From: Eubacterium ramulus
GTDB lineage: Bacteria; Bacillota; Clostridia; Lachnospirales; Lachnospiraceae
DNA: 59,622 bases
Reading direction: 5' to 3'
Assembly (NCBI RefSeq): GCF_003122485.1
Contig: NZ_JRFU01000145.1
Location: 1-59,622 of the forward strand
The notes below the pieces were generated by a model. That model ran no database searches. It had not been told where the DNA came from and worked only from the letters and a program-made list of their open reading frames with translations. The position numbers and the translations under genes were made by a program. Of the stretch, positions 41,885-51,874 are shown one piece after another (positions within the stretch are counted from its first letter, which is position 1; every line of letters starts with the position of its first letter).

Positions 41885-41929
41885 GAAAAAGAAACGATAA
41901 ATAGTTGTAATGATACGAAAGGGATAATA

Positions 41930-42151
41930 ATGGCAATCAGATACAACAAATTATGGAAGAAATTAATAGATGAAAATATGATGAAAGTTGACCTTAGAGA
42001 TCAGGCAGGAATTACAACAAATGCACTGGCGAAACTAGGGAAGAATGAACATGTAAGTACACAAGTTTTGGAAAAAGTATGTAAAGTATTGCATTGTGAG
42101 ATACAGGATATCATGGAATTTGTTCCAGACGAGGAAAGGGAAGAAAAGTAA
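41930..42151 (+). CDS. XRE-type controller of the type I restriction operon
   Basis: It has 73 residues, with AAAGGG upstream of the ATG. The helix-turn-helix is MMKVDLRDQAGITTNALAKLGK. It is homologous to the regulator at 31388 and, like it, sits directly ahead of a methylase gene (one base before hsdM). The dyad over the upstream promoter suggests it represses its own operon, delaying restriction after transfer. Confidence 0.82.
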   Translation: MAIRYNKLWKKLIDENMMKVDLRDQAGITTNALAKLGKNEHVSTQVLEKVCKVLHCEIQDIMEFVPDEEREEK

Positions 42152-42152
42152 T

Positions 42153-43760
42153 ATGGCTAAGAAGAAAACAACTGAAAAGGCATTGAACATAGATAATATT
42201 TTATTTAATTGTAGAGATTATTTGCGTGCGGCACGTAATTCCGGCTCATTCTTTGAAAAAAGAGATATGATGCTTACGCTAGTGTTCTTGAGGTTTATCG
42301 GTGAAAAGTATGAGGATGGAATTGAAAATCTAAAACAGACACTTAAAGAGCAGGGATTAGATCCGGAAGATGAGAACATTAGAGCAGCCTTCTTTGATGA
42401 TGCTACTTTTGCAGATGGTACATATAATTTACCACCAGAAGCAAGATGGTCGACTATTATCAGTACACCGGCACCACAGCTTAATGTTGCACTAGATACA
42501 GCTTTGCAAAGGCTTGAGGAAGAAGATCCACAGTTGAAAGGCTGTTTTGTTAAAGGAACATTTACAGCACGCAATTTAGCAGCTAATGATATAAAGAAAA
42601 TTGTTGATGAAGTGAACAAAATCAGTCATAAGACATTTGGAGAGGAAAAAGACCTTATTGGTCGTGTATACGAATACTTCCTTAAGGAGTTTGCGGTAAA
42701 TGCTACAAAGGAGGAAGGAGAATTTTATACACCTCATGACGTAGTTCAACTCATTGCAACGATGATTGAGCCTTATGATGGCACCTTATATGATCCTTGC
42801 TGTGGTTCGGGAGGAATGTTTATTCAGAGTGCTGAACTTGTAAAGTCAAAGCAGGGAAACTTAAATGGTATCAATGTATATGGTCAGGAAAAAGAACCGG
42901 CTACATATCGCCTTGCGAAAATGAATTTGGCTTTGCGTGGAATAAGCCATAATTTAGGAGAAGAAGCAGATTCATCATTTACACATGATTTACACAAGGG
43001 GTTGCACTTTAACTATATTATGGCAAATCCACCTTTTAATCTGAAAGGCTGGTATAATGACAATTTGAAAAATGACGGACGTTGGTCTGACTATCAAACA
43101 CCACCTGAAAGTAACGCAAATTATGCCTGGATTTTACATATACTTTCACATTTGAAGAAAACTGATGGAGTAGCAGGATTCCTTCTTGCGAATGGTGCAT
43201 TGAATGATAGCGATACATTGGAAATACGTAAGGAATTGATTCAGAATGATAAAATTGAGGCTATCGTTGTTCTACCAAGAGAATTGTTTATTACAACAGA
43301 TATCAGTGTTACTCTTTGGATACTGAATCAGAATAAAAAAGGCGGAAAATATCATGGAAGAAATCTCCGAAACCGCGAGCATGAGATACTCTTTATGGAT
43401 TTACGCCAATGGACAGAAAATGCTGTTAAGGGTGAGAGCAAAAAGAAAGTTCGGTTGGATACAGAACAAATTGAGAAGGCAGCAGATATTTATCACATAT
43501 GGCAATGTGAGGGAACTGATGGAGCAGCCTATGAGATGCCAGAACTTTACCGTAGTGTGTGCATTAATGAAATTGAAAGTAAAGGTTGGGCACTTACACC
43601 AAGCAAATATATTGAGTTTATTGACCATGATTTAGATATTGATTATGAAAAGGAAATGGTTCGTATTCAATCTGAGATGAAAGATATATTAAAGCAGGAA
43701 AATAAATCCCAGCAGATGCTGGAAGCGGCATTTAGGGGGATTGGTTATGGGATTGATTAA
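42153..43760 (+). CDS. hsdM: Type I restriction-modification methylase subunit HsdM
   Basis: It has 535 residues from MAKKKTTEKALNID. The HsdM N-terminal helical domain (about 10-160) is followed by the N6-adenine methylase fold with motif I YDPCCGSGGMF (about 213) and catalytic NPPF (about 292; MANPPFNLKGW). It works with HsdS to methylate the target and with HsdR to restrict. The stop overlaps the hsdS start by 14 bases. Confidence 0.95.
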   Translation: MAKKKTTEKALNIDNILFNCRDYLRAARNSGSFFEKRDMMLTLVFLRFIGEKYEDGIENLKQTLKEQGLDPEDENIRAAFFDDATFADGTYNLPPEARWSTIISTPAPQLNVALDTALQRLEEEDPQLKGCFVKGTFTARNLAANDIKKIVDEVNKISHKTFGEEKDLIGRVYEYFLKEFAVNATKEEGEFYTPHDVVQLIATMIEPYDGTLYDPCCGSGGMFIQSAELVKSKQGNLNGINVYGQEKEPATYRLAKMNLALRGISHNLGEEADSSFTHDLHKGLHFNYIMANPPFNLKGWYNDNLKNDGRWSDYQTPPESNANYAWILHILSHLKKTDGVAGFLLANGALNDSDTLEIRKELIQNDKIEAIVVLPRELFITTDISVTLWILNQNKKGGKYHGRNLRNREHEILFMDLRQWTENAVKGESKKKVRLDTEQIEKAADIYHIWQCEGTDGAAYEMPELYRSVCINEIESKGWALTPSKYIEFIDHDLDIDYEKEMVRIQSEMKDILKQENKSQQMLEAAFRGIGYGID

Positions 43761-44871
43761 TATTAGATTGGGAGATTACATTGAACGCTCCACGATAAAC
43801 AACAAAGACTTAAAGTATGGGGTTGATTTGATAGTTGGTGTAAATAGTCAAGGCGTTTTTGCAACTCCTAAAGGGAATACAGATGGAGTAGATTTAAAAC
43901 CTTATAAAATTGTCGAAAATGGAGCTTTTGTGTACAACCCAACTCGACTTGAATTAGGTTCAATTGCCTACCGTACTGAGGGATTATGTATAGTATCTCA
44001 TTTATATATGGTTTTTTATCTGACGGATGAGGGAAAGAAAATCATTGATCCAATGTGGTTATATATTTATTTTAGGCGTTCAGAATTTTGCAGAGAAGTA
44101 ACTTTTAGAAATTTTGGAAGCCAGCGACCGGAATTCAATTTTAATGATATGAGTGACATCATTATTCCGTTACCGGATATTGAAATACAGAAAAAATATG
44201 TTGATGTATACAATGCCATGATTGAAAATCAGAAAAGTTATGAACGAGGACTGAATGATTTAAAACTCGTTTGTGATGCGTATATTGATAAATTGAAACA
44301 TTCAAAAGAAAAGGTACCAATTGGTAAATTTATTGTTCAAATTGATAATAGAAACAAGAAAAATTGCACATATAGTTTTAAAGGACTTAGTATGGACAAC
44401 TATTTTATTAATTCTATCGCAGATTCTAATGGATTAGATTTCTCCAATTATAAAATTGTTGTACCAGGTGAGTACGGTGCAGTTTTAATGAAAGTTGGAA
44501 GAGACGGAAGGCTTACGATTGCTAGGAATGATTCAAAAGAAAATTATTTGATATCACCAGCTTATTATACTTTCGAAACTATTGGTATTGATTCTGATTA
44601 TTTTATGGCAAATGTTAATCGTTCAGAATTTGAAAGAAGAGGCTGGTTTTCTTGCGACACAAGTGCAAGAGGGAGTTTGTCATGGGAGGAGTTTTTAGGT
44701 TTATCTATTCCAAATGCTGATGAAAGAGAGCAAGAAATTGTAGCGGAACTGCATAATATTTTAATATTAAGAACTCAAATTAACGAAAAACTCAAAGCAC
44801 AGATAAAAGACATCTGTCCTATTCTTATCAAAGGTTCTATAGAAGAGGCAAGAAAAGCAAAGGAGGCATAG
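43747..44871 (+). CDS. hsdS: Type I restriction-modification specificity subunit HsdS
   Basis: It has 374 residues from MGLINIRLGDYIER, with AGGGGGA upstream. Two target-recognition domains (about 1-150 and 205-330) are separated and followed by conserved helices (IEIQKKYVDVYNAMIENQKSYERGLNDLK and EREQEIVAELHNILILRTQINEKLK). These helices set the distance between the two half-targets. The DNA target cannot be deduced. No second hsdS or inverted repeat for phase switching is seen. Confidence 0.93.
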   Translation: MGLINIRLGDYIERSTINNKDLKYGVDLIVGVNSQGVFATPKGNTDGVDLKPYKIVENGAFVYNPTRLELGSIAYRTEGLCIVSHLYMVFYLTDEGKKIIDPMWLYIYFRRSEFCREVTFRNFGSQRPEFNFNDMSDIIIPLPDIEIQKKYVDVYNAMIENQKSYERGLNDLKLVCDAYIDKLKHSKEKVPIGKFIVQIDNRNKKNCTYSFKGLSMDNYFINSIADSNGLDFSNYKIVVPGEYGAVLMKVGRDGRLTIARNDSKENYLISPAYYTFETIGIDSDYFMANVNRSEFERRGWFSCDTSARGSLSWEEFLGLSIPNADEREQEIVAELHNILILRTQINEKLKAQIKDICPILIKGSIEEARKAKEA

Positions 44872-44874
44872 CCT

Positions 44875-47800
44875 ATGGCAAGATTAAAAGAATACAATGG
44901 TCATTATTGTGAATCAGAATATGAATATGCCTTCATTGGATTTTTAGAAGCGGAAGGTTGGAAGTATTCTTCTGGCAATAATATCCATCGTGTCACAAAA
45001 AGAGATGTCCTGATTGCTGATGATTTCAAGAAGTTTATTGCAGACACTAACCCGGATTTGACAGAAGACGAGGTGACACAGATTTACGATAATGTCCGTC
45101 TTGTAGGTGCGGAAAGTAATTTTGCTACTTTGCACAAAGTATATGGCTGGATGGTAAATGGTGTTCAATTTACGTCGCAGGATGGATTGCCAAGAATGAT
45201 ATCACTTATTGATTTTGATAATTGGGATAAGAATATCTTCAGTGTAGTGAATCAGTTTATAGTAGAATATACAAATAATGGTCAAAAAGAAAATCGCAGA
45301 CCAGATGTGCTTCTGTTTGTAAATGGTATGCCATTGTGTGTCGTTGAACTTAAAAATCCCGTTGATGCCAATGCGACTATTTATGATGCTTGGGAACAAA
45401 TTAATATTCGATACTGGAGAGATATTCCACACCTTTTACACTATTGCCCTTTGGCTTGCATTTCAGATGGTGTGAAAACAAGATTAGGTACAGTACGTAC
45501 ACCTTACGAGCATTTTTATGCTTGGCGTAGAGTAAACGAAGGAGATGTTGTATCCACTCTTCCTTTTGCAGAAACAGAAACTATGATAAAGGGTGTTTAT
45601 ACGCCAGAGCGGTTCGTGGAGATTTTTAGAGACTATATCTATTTCCAAGATAGTATTTACGACAGTGATGAAGTAGAAATCGTATGCCGATATCCTCAGT
45701 TCTTTGCAGCAAAACTTTTAAAACAAAGTATTGTAAATTCTGTTGTTACGAGGAGTGGTAAAGGTGGTACATATTTTGGAGCAACCGGATGTGGAAAAAC
45801 ATATACGATGGCTTTTCTTGCACGTCAGCTTGCACTTCGTTGTACTGATATTCCGGAAATCGGTTCACCAACAATTATATTAATTGTTGACAGAGATGAA
45901 CTGCAAAAACAAGGTTCAAAGCTTTTTACAAAGAGTAAAGAGTTTCTTAATCTGGGAGAAGTATCTGTTGTAAAAAACAGAACACAATTAAGGCAGGAAC
46001 TTGGTGCAAGACAAAGTGGTGGTTTTTATATTTGTACCATTCAGAAATTCTGCGATAGGGAAGATGACAAAATCGGACTTATCAATGATAGGCAGAATAT
46101 TATATGTTTTTCAGACGAGGCTCACAGAACTCAGCTTGAACATTCTAAGAAAATTCAGTTTAGTAAAGATGCCGATGAAAATATGAAAGCTATGGTTTCA
46201 AAACCATATGCAAAAGTATTGAAGGAAGCATTTCCACATGCTACTTTCGTTGGTTTTACTGGAACGCCTATTGCGGAAACTTATCAGACCTTTGGTGATG
46301 AAATTGACCGATATACAATGGATCAGGCAGTTGCAGATGGACTTACTGTTTCCATTAAGTATCATCCGCGTATTGCAAAGGTATTGCTTGATAATAAAAA
46401 AGTCAAAGAAATTGAGAATTATTATAAAAAATGTGCAGATGATGGTGCAACATATGAGGATATCGAAGCAAGTAAGAAAGCAATGAGCTCCATGGAAATA
46501 ATTCTTGGCGAGCCTTCCAGACTTGAGCGTCTTGCTACAGATATCCACAACCATTATGTTGCGTCTTGTGCAGGTGATCCGGATAGAATACAAAAAGCAA
46601 TGGTTGTATGTTCTAATAGAAAGATTGCTTATGCATTATTACAGAAGTTTAAGGATAAATACCCGGAATGGTTTGAGGAAAAGAAATCACCGGATGGGGT
46701 TTCTGTAACAGAAGAGGAACTGAAAGAATTGAAACCGATGCCATTTATGGCAATGGTATCTAGTGTCGGCAGTAATGATGAAAAAGATATGTATGATTAT
46801 CTTGGCGGAGTTAAAAATGATAAGCGTTCAGAAGAATTGGATGCTGCTTTTAAACAGGAAAAATCAAATTTCAGTATTGTCATTGTTGTAGATATGTGGA
46901 TTACGGGCTTTGATGTTCCTTGCCTTACATATTTATATAATGATAAACCTCTCAAAAAACATTTGCTGATACAGACAATAAGCCGTGTAAACAGAAAATA
47001 TCCGGGGAAAGAATATGGTATGGTTATCGACTATATTGGTATTCGCGATAATATGCGTGAAGCTATGAAAGTATATGGAGGAGATACATCTGTTGCACCG
47101 ACATCCGATGATGTTGAGCAGGCTACATCAGTGTTTAGAGAAGAACTAGAAGTGTTGAAAAACATGTTCACAGGTTATGATTTATCACCATTTTTAAATC
47201 CGGAATGTGATCCTATAGAACGATACAGACTCCTTGCAAAAGCAGCGGAATATGTATTTGTATCAACAGAAGAATTACAGTCGGAAGGAAATAAAGGTGT
47301 TCAGAAAGTTTCTTTCAAAACCTACTTTTTAAAGACAGTAAAACGAATGAGGGCAGCTTTTGATATTTGTCAGCCTTCCGGTTATCTTGGGGAAGAAGAA
47401 TCTGCACTTGCACAATGCTTTATGGCTATAGCAGGTTTTGTTCGTAAGATGAGCGGAACAAGTGAAGTAGACACTGATACGATGAATCGTGCAGTTTCAA
47501 AGATGGTTGAAGAAGCATTAAAATATAATCAGGTGGAAAGTGTTCTTGAAAGCGGAGAGGAAGAAGATATTTTTTCTCCGGAATATTTTGAAAAATTATC
47601 TGATATCAAAATGCCGGCAACTAAATTGGAACTTCTTGTGAAAATGCTCCGTAAACAAATTAAGGAATATGGAAAAGTTAATCAGTTAGCTGCAAAATCA
47701 TTTCAGGAAATGTTGGAAAAGACGATTGCAGAATATCATGAAAGACGTAAACATCTTACTGCTGAAGAAGCCGGTGAGGCACAGGAACAAGTTTCGGAAG

Positions 47801-48309
47801 ACATTATTAAAATTGCAACAGAGCAGGCGTTAGCTATACTTAGAGCAATGGATGAAAATAGAGAAAGCTTCCGAAAAATAGGACTTACTTTTGAGGAAAA
47901 GGCATTTTATGATATTTTGATTTCTATGCGTGACCAATATAATTTTGAGTATGGAACGGATAAAGAGGTTGACGGTATTGTAATCAATGATAAGTGCAAA
48001 AACTTGGCAATAAAGGTAAAGGAAATCATTGATACAAAATCTTCCTTTGCTGATTGGCTTAACAATCAAAATGTAAGAGACCAGTTGAAATTGGAAATAA
48101 AGATTTGTCTAGTTAAGAATGGTTATCCACCACAATATAGCCCGGAAGTATTTAAGAAAGTTATGGAGCAGGTGGAGAATTTTGAGGAGTATTCTAGTGA
48201 AACAGTAGAAAAAGGTAATAATGCTTCTGCGAAGATATATCAATATGAGATGCCAGAAGGTAATGTGATGATGGTTGCAGAGGAGACGACACCTTATGGT
48301 AAATTGTGA
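44875..48309 (+). CDS. hsdR: Type I restriction enzyme subunit HsdR
   Basis: It has 1144 residues and starts three bases after hsdS. The N-terminal nuclease domain has the PD-(D/E)XK core PDVLLFVNGMPLCVVELKN (about 143-161). The SF2 translocase has Walker A FGATGCGKTYT (about 300), DEAH in CFSDEAHRTQ (about 415), TGTP in FTGTPIAET and QTISRVNRKYPGK near 705. The C-terminal helical domain binds HsdM/HsdS. It resembles EcoR124-type (IC) enzymes. The gene is intact. Confidence 0.95.
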   Translation: MARLKEYNGHYCESEYEYAFIGFLEAEGWKYSSGNNIHRVTKRDVLIADDFKKFIADTNPDLTEDEVTQIYDNVRLVGAESNFATLHKVYGWMVNGVQFTSQDGLPRMISLIDFDNWDKNIFSVVNQFIVEYTNNGQKENRRPDVLLFVNGMPLCVVELKNPVDANATIYDAWEQINIRYWRDIPHLLHYCPLACISDGVKTRLGTVRTPYEHFYAWRRVNEGDVVSTLPFAETETMIKGVYTPERFVEIFRDYIYFQDSIYDSDEVEIVCRYPQFFAAKLLKQSIVNSVVTRSGKGGTYFGATGCGKTYTMAFLARQLALRCTDIPEIGSPTIILIVDRDELQKQGSKLFTKSKEFLNLGEVSVVKNRTQLRQELGARQSGGFYICTIQKFCDREDDKIGLINDRQNIICFSDEAHRTQLEHSKKIQFSKDADENMKAMVSKPYAKVLKEAFPHATFVGFTGTPIAETYQTFGDEIDRYTMDQAVADGLTVSIKYHPRIAKVLLDNKKVKEIENYYKKCADDGATYEDIEASKKAMSSMEIILGEPSRLERLATDIHNHYVASCAGDPDRIQKAMVVCSNRKIAYALLQKFKDKYPEWFEEKKSPDGVSVTEEELKELKPMPFMAMVSSVGSNDEKDMYDYLGGVKNDKRSEELDAAFKQEKSNFSIVIVVDMWITGFDVPCLTYLYNDKPLKKHLLIQTISRVNRKYPGKEYGMVIDYIGIRDNMREAMKVYGGDTSVAPTSDDVEQATSVFREELEVLKNMFTGYDLSPFLNPECDPIERYRLLAKAAEYVFVSTEELQSEGNKGVQKVSFKTYFLKTVKRMRAAFDICQPSGYLGEEESALAQCFMAIAGFVRKMSGTSEVDTDTMNRAVSKMVEEALKYNQVESVLESGEEEDIFSPEYFEKLSDIKMPATKLELLVKMLRKQIKEYGKVNQLAAKSFQEMLEKTIAEYHERRKHLTAEEAGEAQEQVSEDIIKIATEQALAILRAMDENRESFRKIGLTFEEKAFYDILISMRDQYNFEYGTDKEVDGIVINDKCKNLAIKVKEIIDTKSSFADWLNNQNVRDQLKLEIKICLVKNGYPPQYSPEVFKKVMEQVENFEEYSSETVEKGNNASAKIYQYEMPEGNVMMVAEETTPYGKL

Positions 48310-48360
48310 AATAATATTGTGTTGTGACTATATGATTTGAATTGGAAACAGGAGGAAAGA

Positions 48361-51300
48361 ATGAGAACAATAGATGTTAACATATTTGTAAATAGTTTTA
48401 AAATAAAGCCAGATAAAAGTATGTCTTTCCTCTTGGGAGCGGGAGCATCTGTATCATCTAATATTCCATCAGGTGGACAAATGGTATGGGATTTTAAAAG
48501 AACATTGTATTGTACAGCAAATAAGATTCGGACAAGTTTGTATGGTGATTTGTCTAAGGAAAATGTACAGAAAGAGATACAATCATATTTTGATGGTAAA
48601 GATGGATATCCGAAATTGTGGTCAACAGAAGAATATTCGTTTTATTTTGAAAAATGTTATCCATCAAGAAGTGATAGAGAGTATTATATTCGGGATAAAG
48701 TGCGAGACATAAAACCATCGTTAGGGTATTTATGTATGGGAGAGATGATAATCAACGGAAAAATAGATTTGGTTGCAACGACTAACTTTGATAATTTAGT
48801 TCAAGCTGGTGTTCATTCAATTAATCCGGGGTTTTCAATCAAAACAATATCATCTGCAGTGAGTAATAGTGTTGGTTTTGCATTGAATGAGGGGTTTCCT
48901 AATATCATAAAGCTGCATGGGGACTATTTGTTTGATAAATTGAAAAACACAACATCTGAATTACAAAATCTGGAAGACGAAATTGCAGACATATGGAAAT
49001 CGTCAATAAAAGAAAACGGATTAATTGTTATAGGATACGCTGGCAATGACAATTCTGTTATGTCGGTATTGGAAGACTTGATCAAGGAAGGCGACATAAA
49101 GAAAGGTGTTTATTGGTGTAAGACCAAAGATAGTAAGCTTAGTGAACGGGCACAAAAGTTTATGGAGAATGTGTGCAATGATAATGAACAGTCTGCCGTG
49201 GTTGAAATAGAAGATTTTGATGACCTTATGTATAGTATATATGTGGCAATGAATTTAAATAATTCTAATATAGATGAATTATGGAAAGCTAATGATAAGA
49301 AGCAAGAGATTACATATAATTCAATAGGAAGGCATACCGAAATTGCGATAACCAATGCTTTGCGTGCAATACAATTCCCTAAAAAATGTTATGTATTTAG
49401 TTCAAACATTAGTACTTGGAAAGAATTAAGGGCAACAATAAATGATTCTTGTGTTGCAATTTTGCATAAAGGAAAAGTATGGGCATTAGGTAGCAAGAAC
49501 GGAATATTAGAAGCTTTTGCAGATAAAATTATTAGTAATATTGAGGAAATGGATATTCCTACATACATGATGAAATTGGAAAATTCTGATGTTATTGGCA
49601 TGTTTTATGAAATCATAGAAAAATTCTTGATAAGTAAAGGCTTGATTGCATATGGGAAAAATAAATATTTTGATAGAAGTAGCAGACGATTAATAAATAA
49701 TTGTTTTGTCTATGATGCAATTAAAATATCATTATCATTTGTTGATGATAATGTAATTATGAATTTATTACCTACAGTACATGTATTAAAAAGTGATGAA
49801 TCCCAATTGGACAGGTTTAGCTATCAAAGTATCGTAAATAATGAAATATCAAAACTGTATAATAAGCAAATGAATGAAAAGATTGATATCTGGATTAGGA
49901 AATTATCAAACAATAGGAAATTAATCTTTGAATTAGGAAATGCAATAATAGAATTTAATACACAAAGAATTCGCTTTTCTGGAACAGGTAGTATTGATAA
50001 ATGTTATTTGGCAAAGGAAACAGAACTTGTTTTTGATTATGATAATGATGGTTGCGTTGCGGTTAATCAGTTAAAAGGATTAATTAATTATGGACCATTA
50101 GAATCATATGTTAATAGGAGTGTGCGATTAGCGGTATTGTCGCCTAGAGAATGTGCAAAAGATATATGGAAACACTTAAACGAACTAAATAGGCATCATG
50201 CAACAACTTTAAAGCAGGATAAGACTTTTTTGCCAGAGTATATTGGATTTCAAGATGTGTTTAGATGTGGATTAAATATTCCAAATGGTAACGATGCAAA
50301 AAGGTTTAGGGGATATTCTTTAAGCGGAGCTCTAAAAACATCTGCTCAAGATTTTTTTAATGGAATATGTAAATATATAGATGCTATGGAAAGAGAAAAG
50401 CATGAATTTGATGTACTAGTAATCTATATTCCAAATCAGTTAAGTAAAATGCGAGAACTTAAAAACGAAAATGTATATTTTGATTTGCATGATTCATTAA
50501 AGATATATTGTGCAGGAAAAGGAATTGTTACGCAGATAATAGAAGAAAGATCAGTGCATACGAAGAATGATATGGCGAAAATTATGTGGGGACTTTCTAC
50601 TGCTATATATGCAAAAGCTATAGGAAAACTGTGGAAGCCTAGGATAACAAGATATGATACCGCATATATTGGATTAAGTTATGTACAATCAATAAAAAAT
50701 GACGAAAAAATATCCATCGGCTGTAGTCAGTTGTTTGATTCAGAAGGAAATGGTATGGAGTTGTATTTACGTCCGTTAAAAGATCCTCAGATTATACAGA
50801 GAAATCCATATATGAGGAGTGGAGACGCATGTCGTCTTATGAATAATTTGAAAAGAATTTATGATGAATCAGTTCCTTTGCATAAACTGAATCGAATTGT
50901 AATACATAAGACAACGCATTTCACAAAGGAAGAAATGGAAGGCATAACCAAAGGACTTGCAGGCGTGGATAATATTGAACTATTGCAAATTCAAGAATTT
51001 TCGGCATGGAGGGCAATAAGATTTCAGAATGATATTGCAACACCTTTTCCAATTCAGCGAGGTACAGTTATTCCACTTGACAAAGATACATTTTTAATTT
51101 GGACACATGGAAGTGTTCAACATGATGAATTAGCTGGAAAAAAATTGAATTATTACAAGAATGGTAGAGGAATACCAGCACCATTATTGGTAAAAAGATT
51201 TATGGGAAAATCATCAGCACTGGAATTAGTCAATGAAATTTTAATGCTTACTAAAATGAATTGGAATAGTGGTGATGGATTATATAAAATATTACCTGTA

Positions 51301-51390
51301 ACATTGGATTTTGCTAAAGCATTGTCACGAGTTGCTAAGCAAGATTTAGTGATTTATGACAGACCTTATGATTTTAGATATTTTATGTAA
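48361..51390 (+). CDS. Single-chain SIR2-APAZ-PIWI short argonaute (SPARSA-like)
   Basis: It has 1009 residues from MRTIDVNIFVNSF (ACAGGAGGA upstream). The SIR2 NADase domain (about 1-290) has LLGAGASVS (about 26), ATTNFDNL (about 140), KLHGD (about 184) and GYAGNDNS (about 225). A middle APAZ-like region and then MID-PIWI (about 650-1009) follow, with IVIHKTTHFTKEEMEGI and APLLVKRFMGKSSALELVNEILMLT. Where active argonautes have the first catalytic Asp this one reads YIGLSYV, so slicing is unlikely. Guide-directed target sensing would trigger NAD depletion. Most known systems split SIR2-APAZ and pAgo into two genes. Confidence 0.87.
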   Translation: MRTIDVNIFVNSFKIKPDKSMSFLLGAGASVSSNIPSGGQMVWDFKRTLYCTANKIRTSLYGDLSKENVQKEIQSYFDGKDGYPKLWSTEEYSFYFEKCYPSRSDREYYIRDKVRDIKPSLGYLCMGEMIINGKIDLVATTNFDNLVQAGVHSINPGFSIKTISSAVSNSVGFALNEGFPNIIKLHGDYLFDKLKNTTSELQNLEDEIADIWKSSIKENGLIVIGYAGNDNSVMSVLEDLIKEGDIKKGVYWCKTKDSKLSERAQKFMENVCNDNEQSAVVEIEDFDDLMYSIYVAMNLNNSNIDELWKANDKKQEITYNSIGRHTEIAITNALRAIQFPKKCYVFSSNISTWKELRATINDSCVAILHKGKVWALGSKNGILEAFADKIISNIEEMDIPTYMMKLENSDVIGMFYEIIEKFLISKGLIAYGKNKYFDRSSRRLINNCFVYDAIKISLSFVDDNVIMNLLPTVHVLKSDESQLDRFSYQSIVNNEISKLYNKQMNEKIDIWIRKLSNNRKLIFELGNAIIEFNTQRIRFSGTGSIDKCYLAKETELVFDYDNDGCVAVNQLKGLINYGPLESYVNRSVRLAVLSPRECAKDIWKHLNELNRHHATTLKQDKTFLPEYIGFQDVFRCGLNIPNGNDAKRFRGYSLSGALKTSAQDFFNGICKYIDAMEREKHEFDVLVIYIPNQLSKMRELKNENVYFDLHDSLKIYCAGKGIVTQIIEERSVHTKNDMAKIMWGLSTAIYAKAIGKLWKPRITRYDTAYIGLSYVQSIKNDEKISIGCSQLFDSEGNGMELYLRPLKDPQIIQRNPYMRSGDACRLMNNLKRIYDESVPLHKLNRIVIHKTTHFTKEEMEGITKGLAGVDNIELLQIQEFSAWRAIRFQNDIATPFPIQRGTVIPLDKDTFLIWTHGSVQHDELAGKKLNYYKNGRGIPAPLLVKRFMGKSSALELVNEILMLTKMNWNSGDGLYKILPVTLDFAKALSRVAKQDLVIYDRPYDFRYFM

Positions 51391-51452
51391 GTATTATCAA
51401 TAATCAAGAATGAAATCTGTTTAAAGGATAACACTGGAAGAGGAGTTGTGCT

Positions 51453-51734
51453 ATGAGATATTTATGGACAGAGGATACCTATGCAGGGCTTCATTTCTGG
51501 GAATTAGTTAATCAGATTTTTTTTAACAATGAGCTTGTTGTTGAAAGCAAAGGGAGTAATAAGGGATTATTGGATGCATTAATAGACTTGGGTACTAAAT
51601 ATGATTATGAATACTATGTTGCATGTGTGATGAAGTCCTTGGTAGGTGAATTTACACAAAGTGGAAAGTGGTCTGTTAAAGGTGCTCTTATGGGTGAATG
51701 CTGGAAAAAGTTGTGTGTCGGAATATACGGATAA
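51453..51734 (+). CDS. Small protein, possibly an internally deleted remnant
   Basis: It has 93 residues with GAAGAGGAG upstream. The N-terminal half (LWTEDTYAGLHFWELVNQIF, VVESKGSNKGLLDALIDLGT) and the C-terminal half (KSLVGEFTQSGKWSVKGALMGECW) read like conserved start and end segments joined abruptly at YYVACVM. I recall longer proteins with such ends but cannot name a family, so a fragment is likely. It lies between the argonaute and YobI-like genes. Confidence 0.5.
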   Translation: MRYLWTEDTYAGLHFWELVNQIFFNNELVVESKGSNKGLLDALIDLGTKYDYEYYVACVMKSLVGEFTQSGKWSVKGALMGECWKKLCVGIYG

Positions 51735-51874
51735 TCTTAAGTATGGTAAGCTGAGGAGTATAAATTAGACAGTTAAAAGAGAAATAAGAGTGTAGTCGAT
51801 ATGAGTTTTGGAAATAGCAATGGTATATATCATGGGCTGACACAAAATAAATGGCATATGATAAGGAGAAGAAT

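Noticed and set aside
43747-44871. Shufflon-type hsdS switching
   Set aside because: Only one hsdS gene is present, with no inverted repeats to a second copy and no invertase gene beside it.
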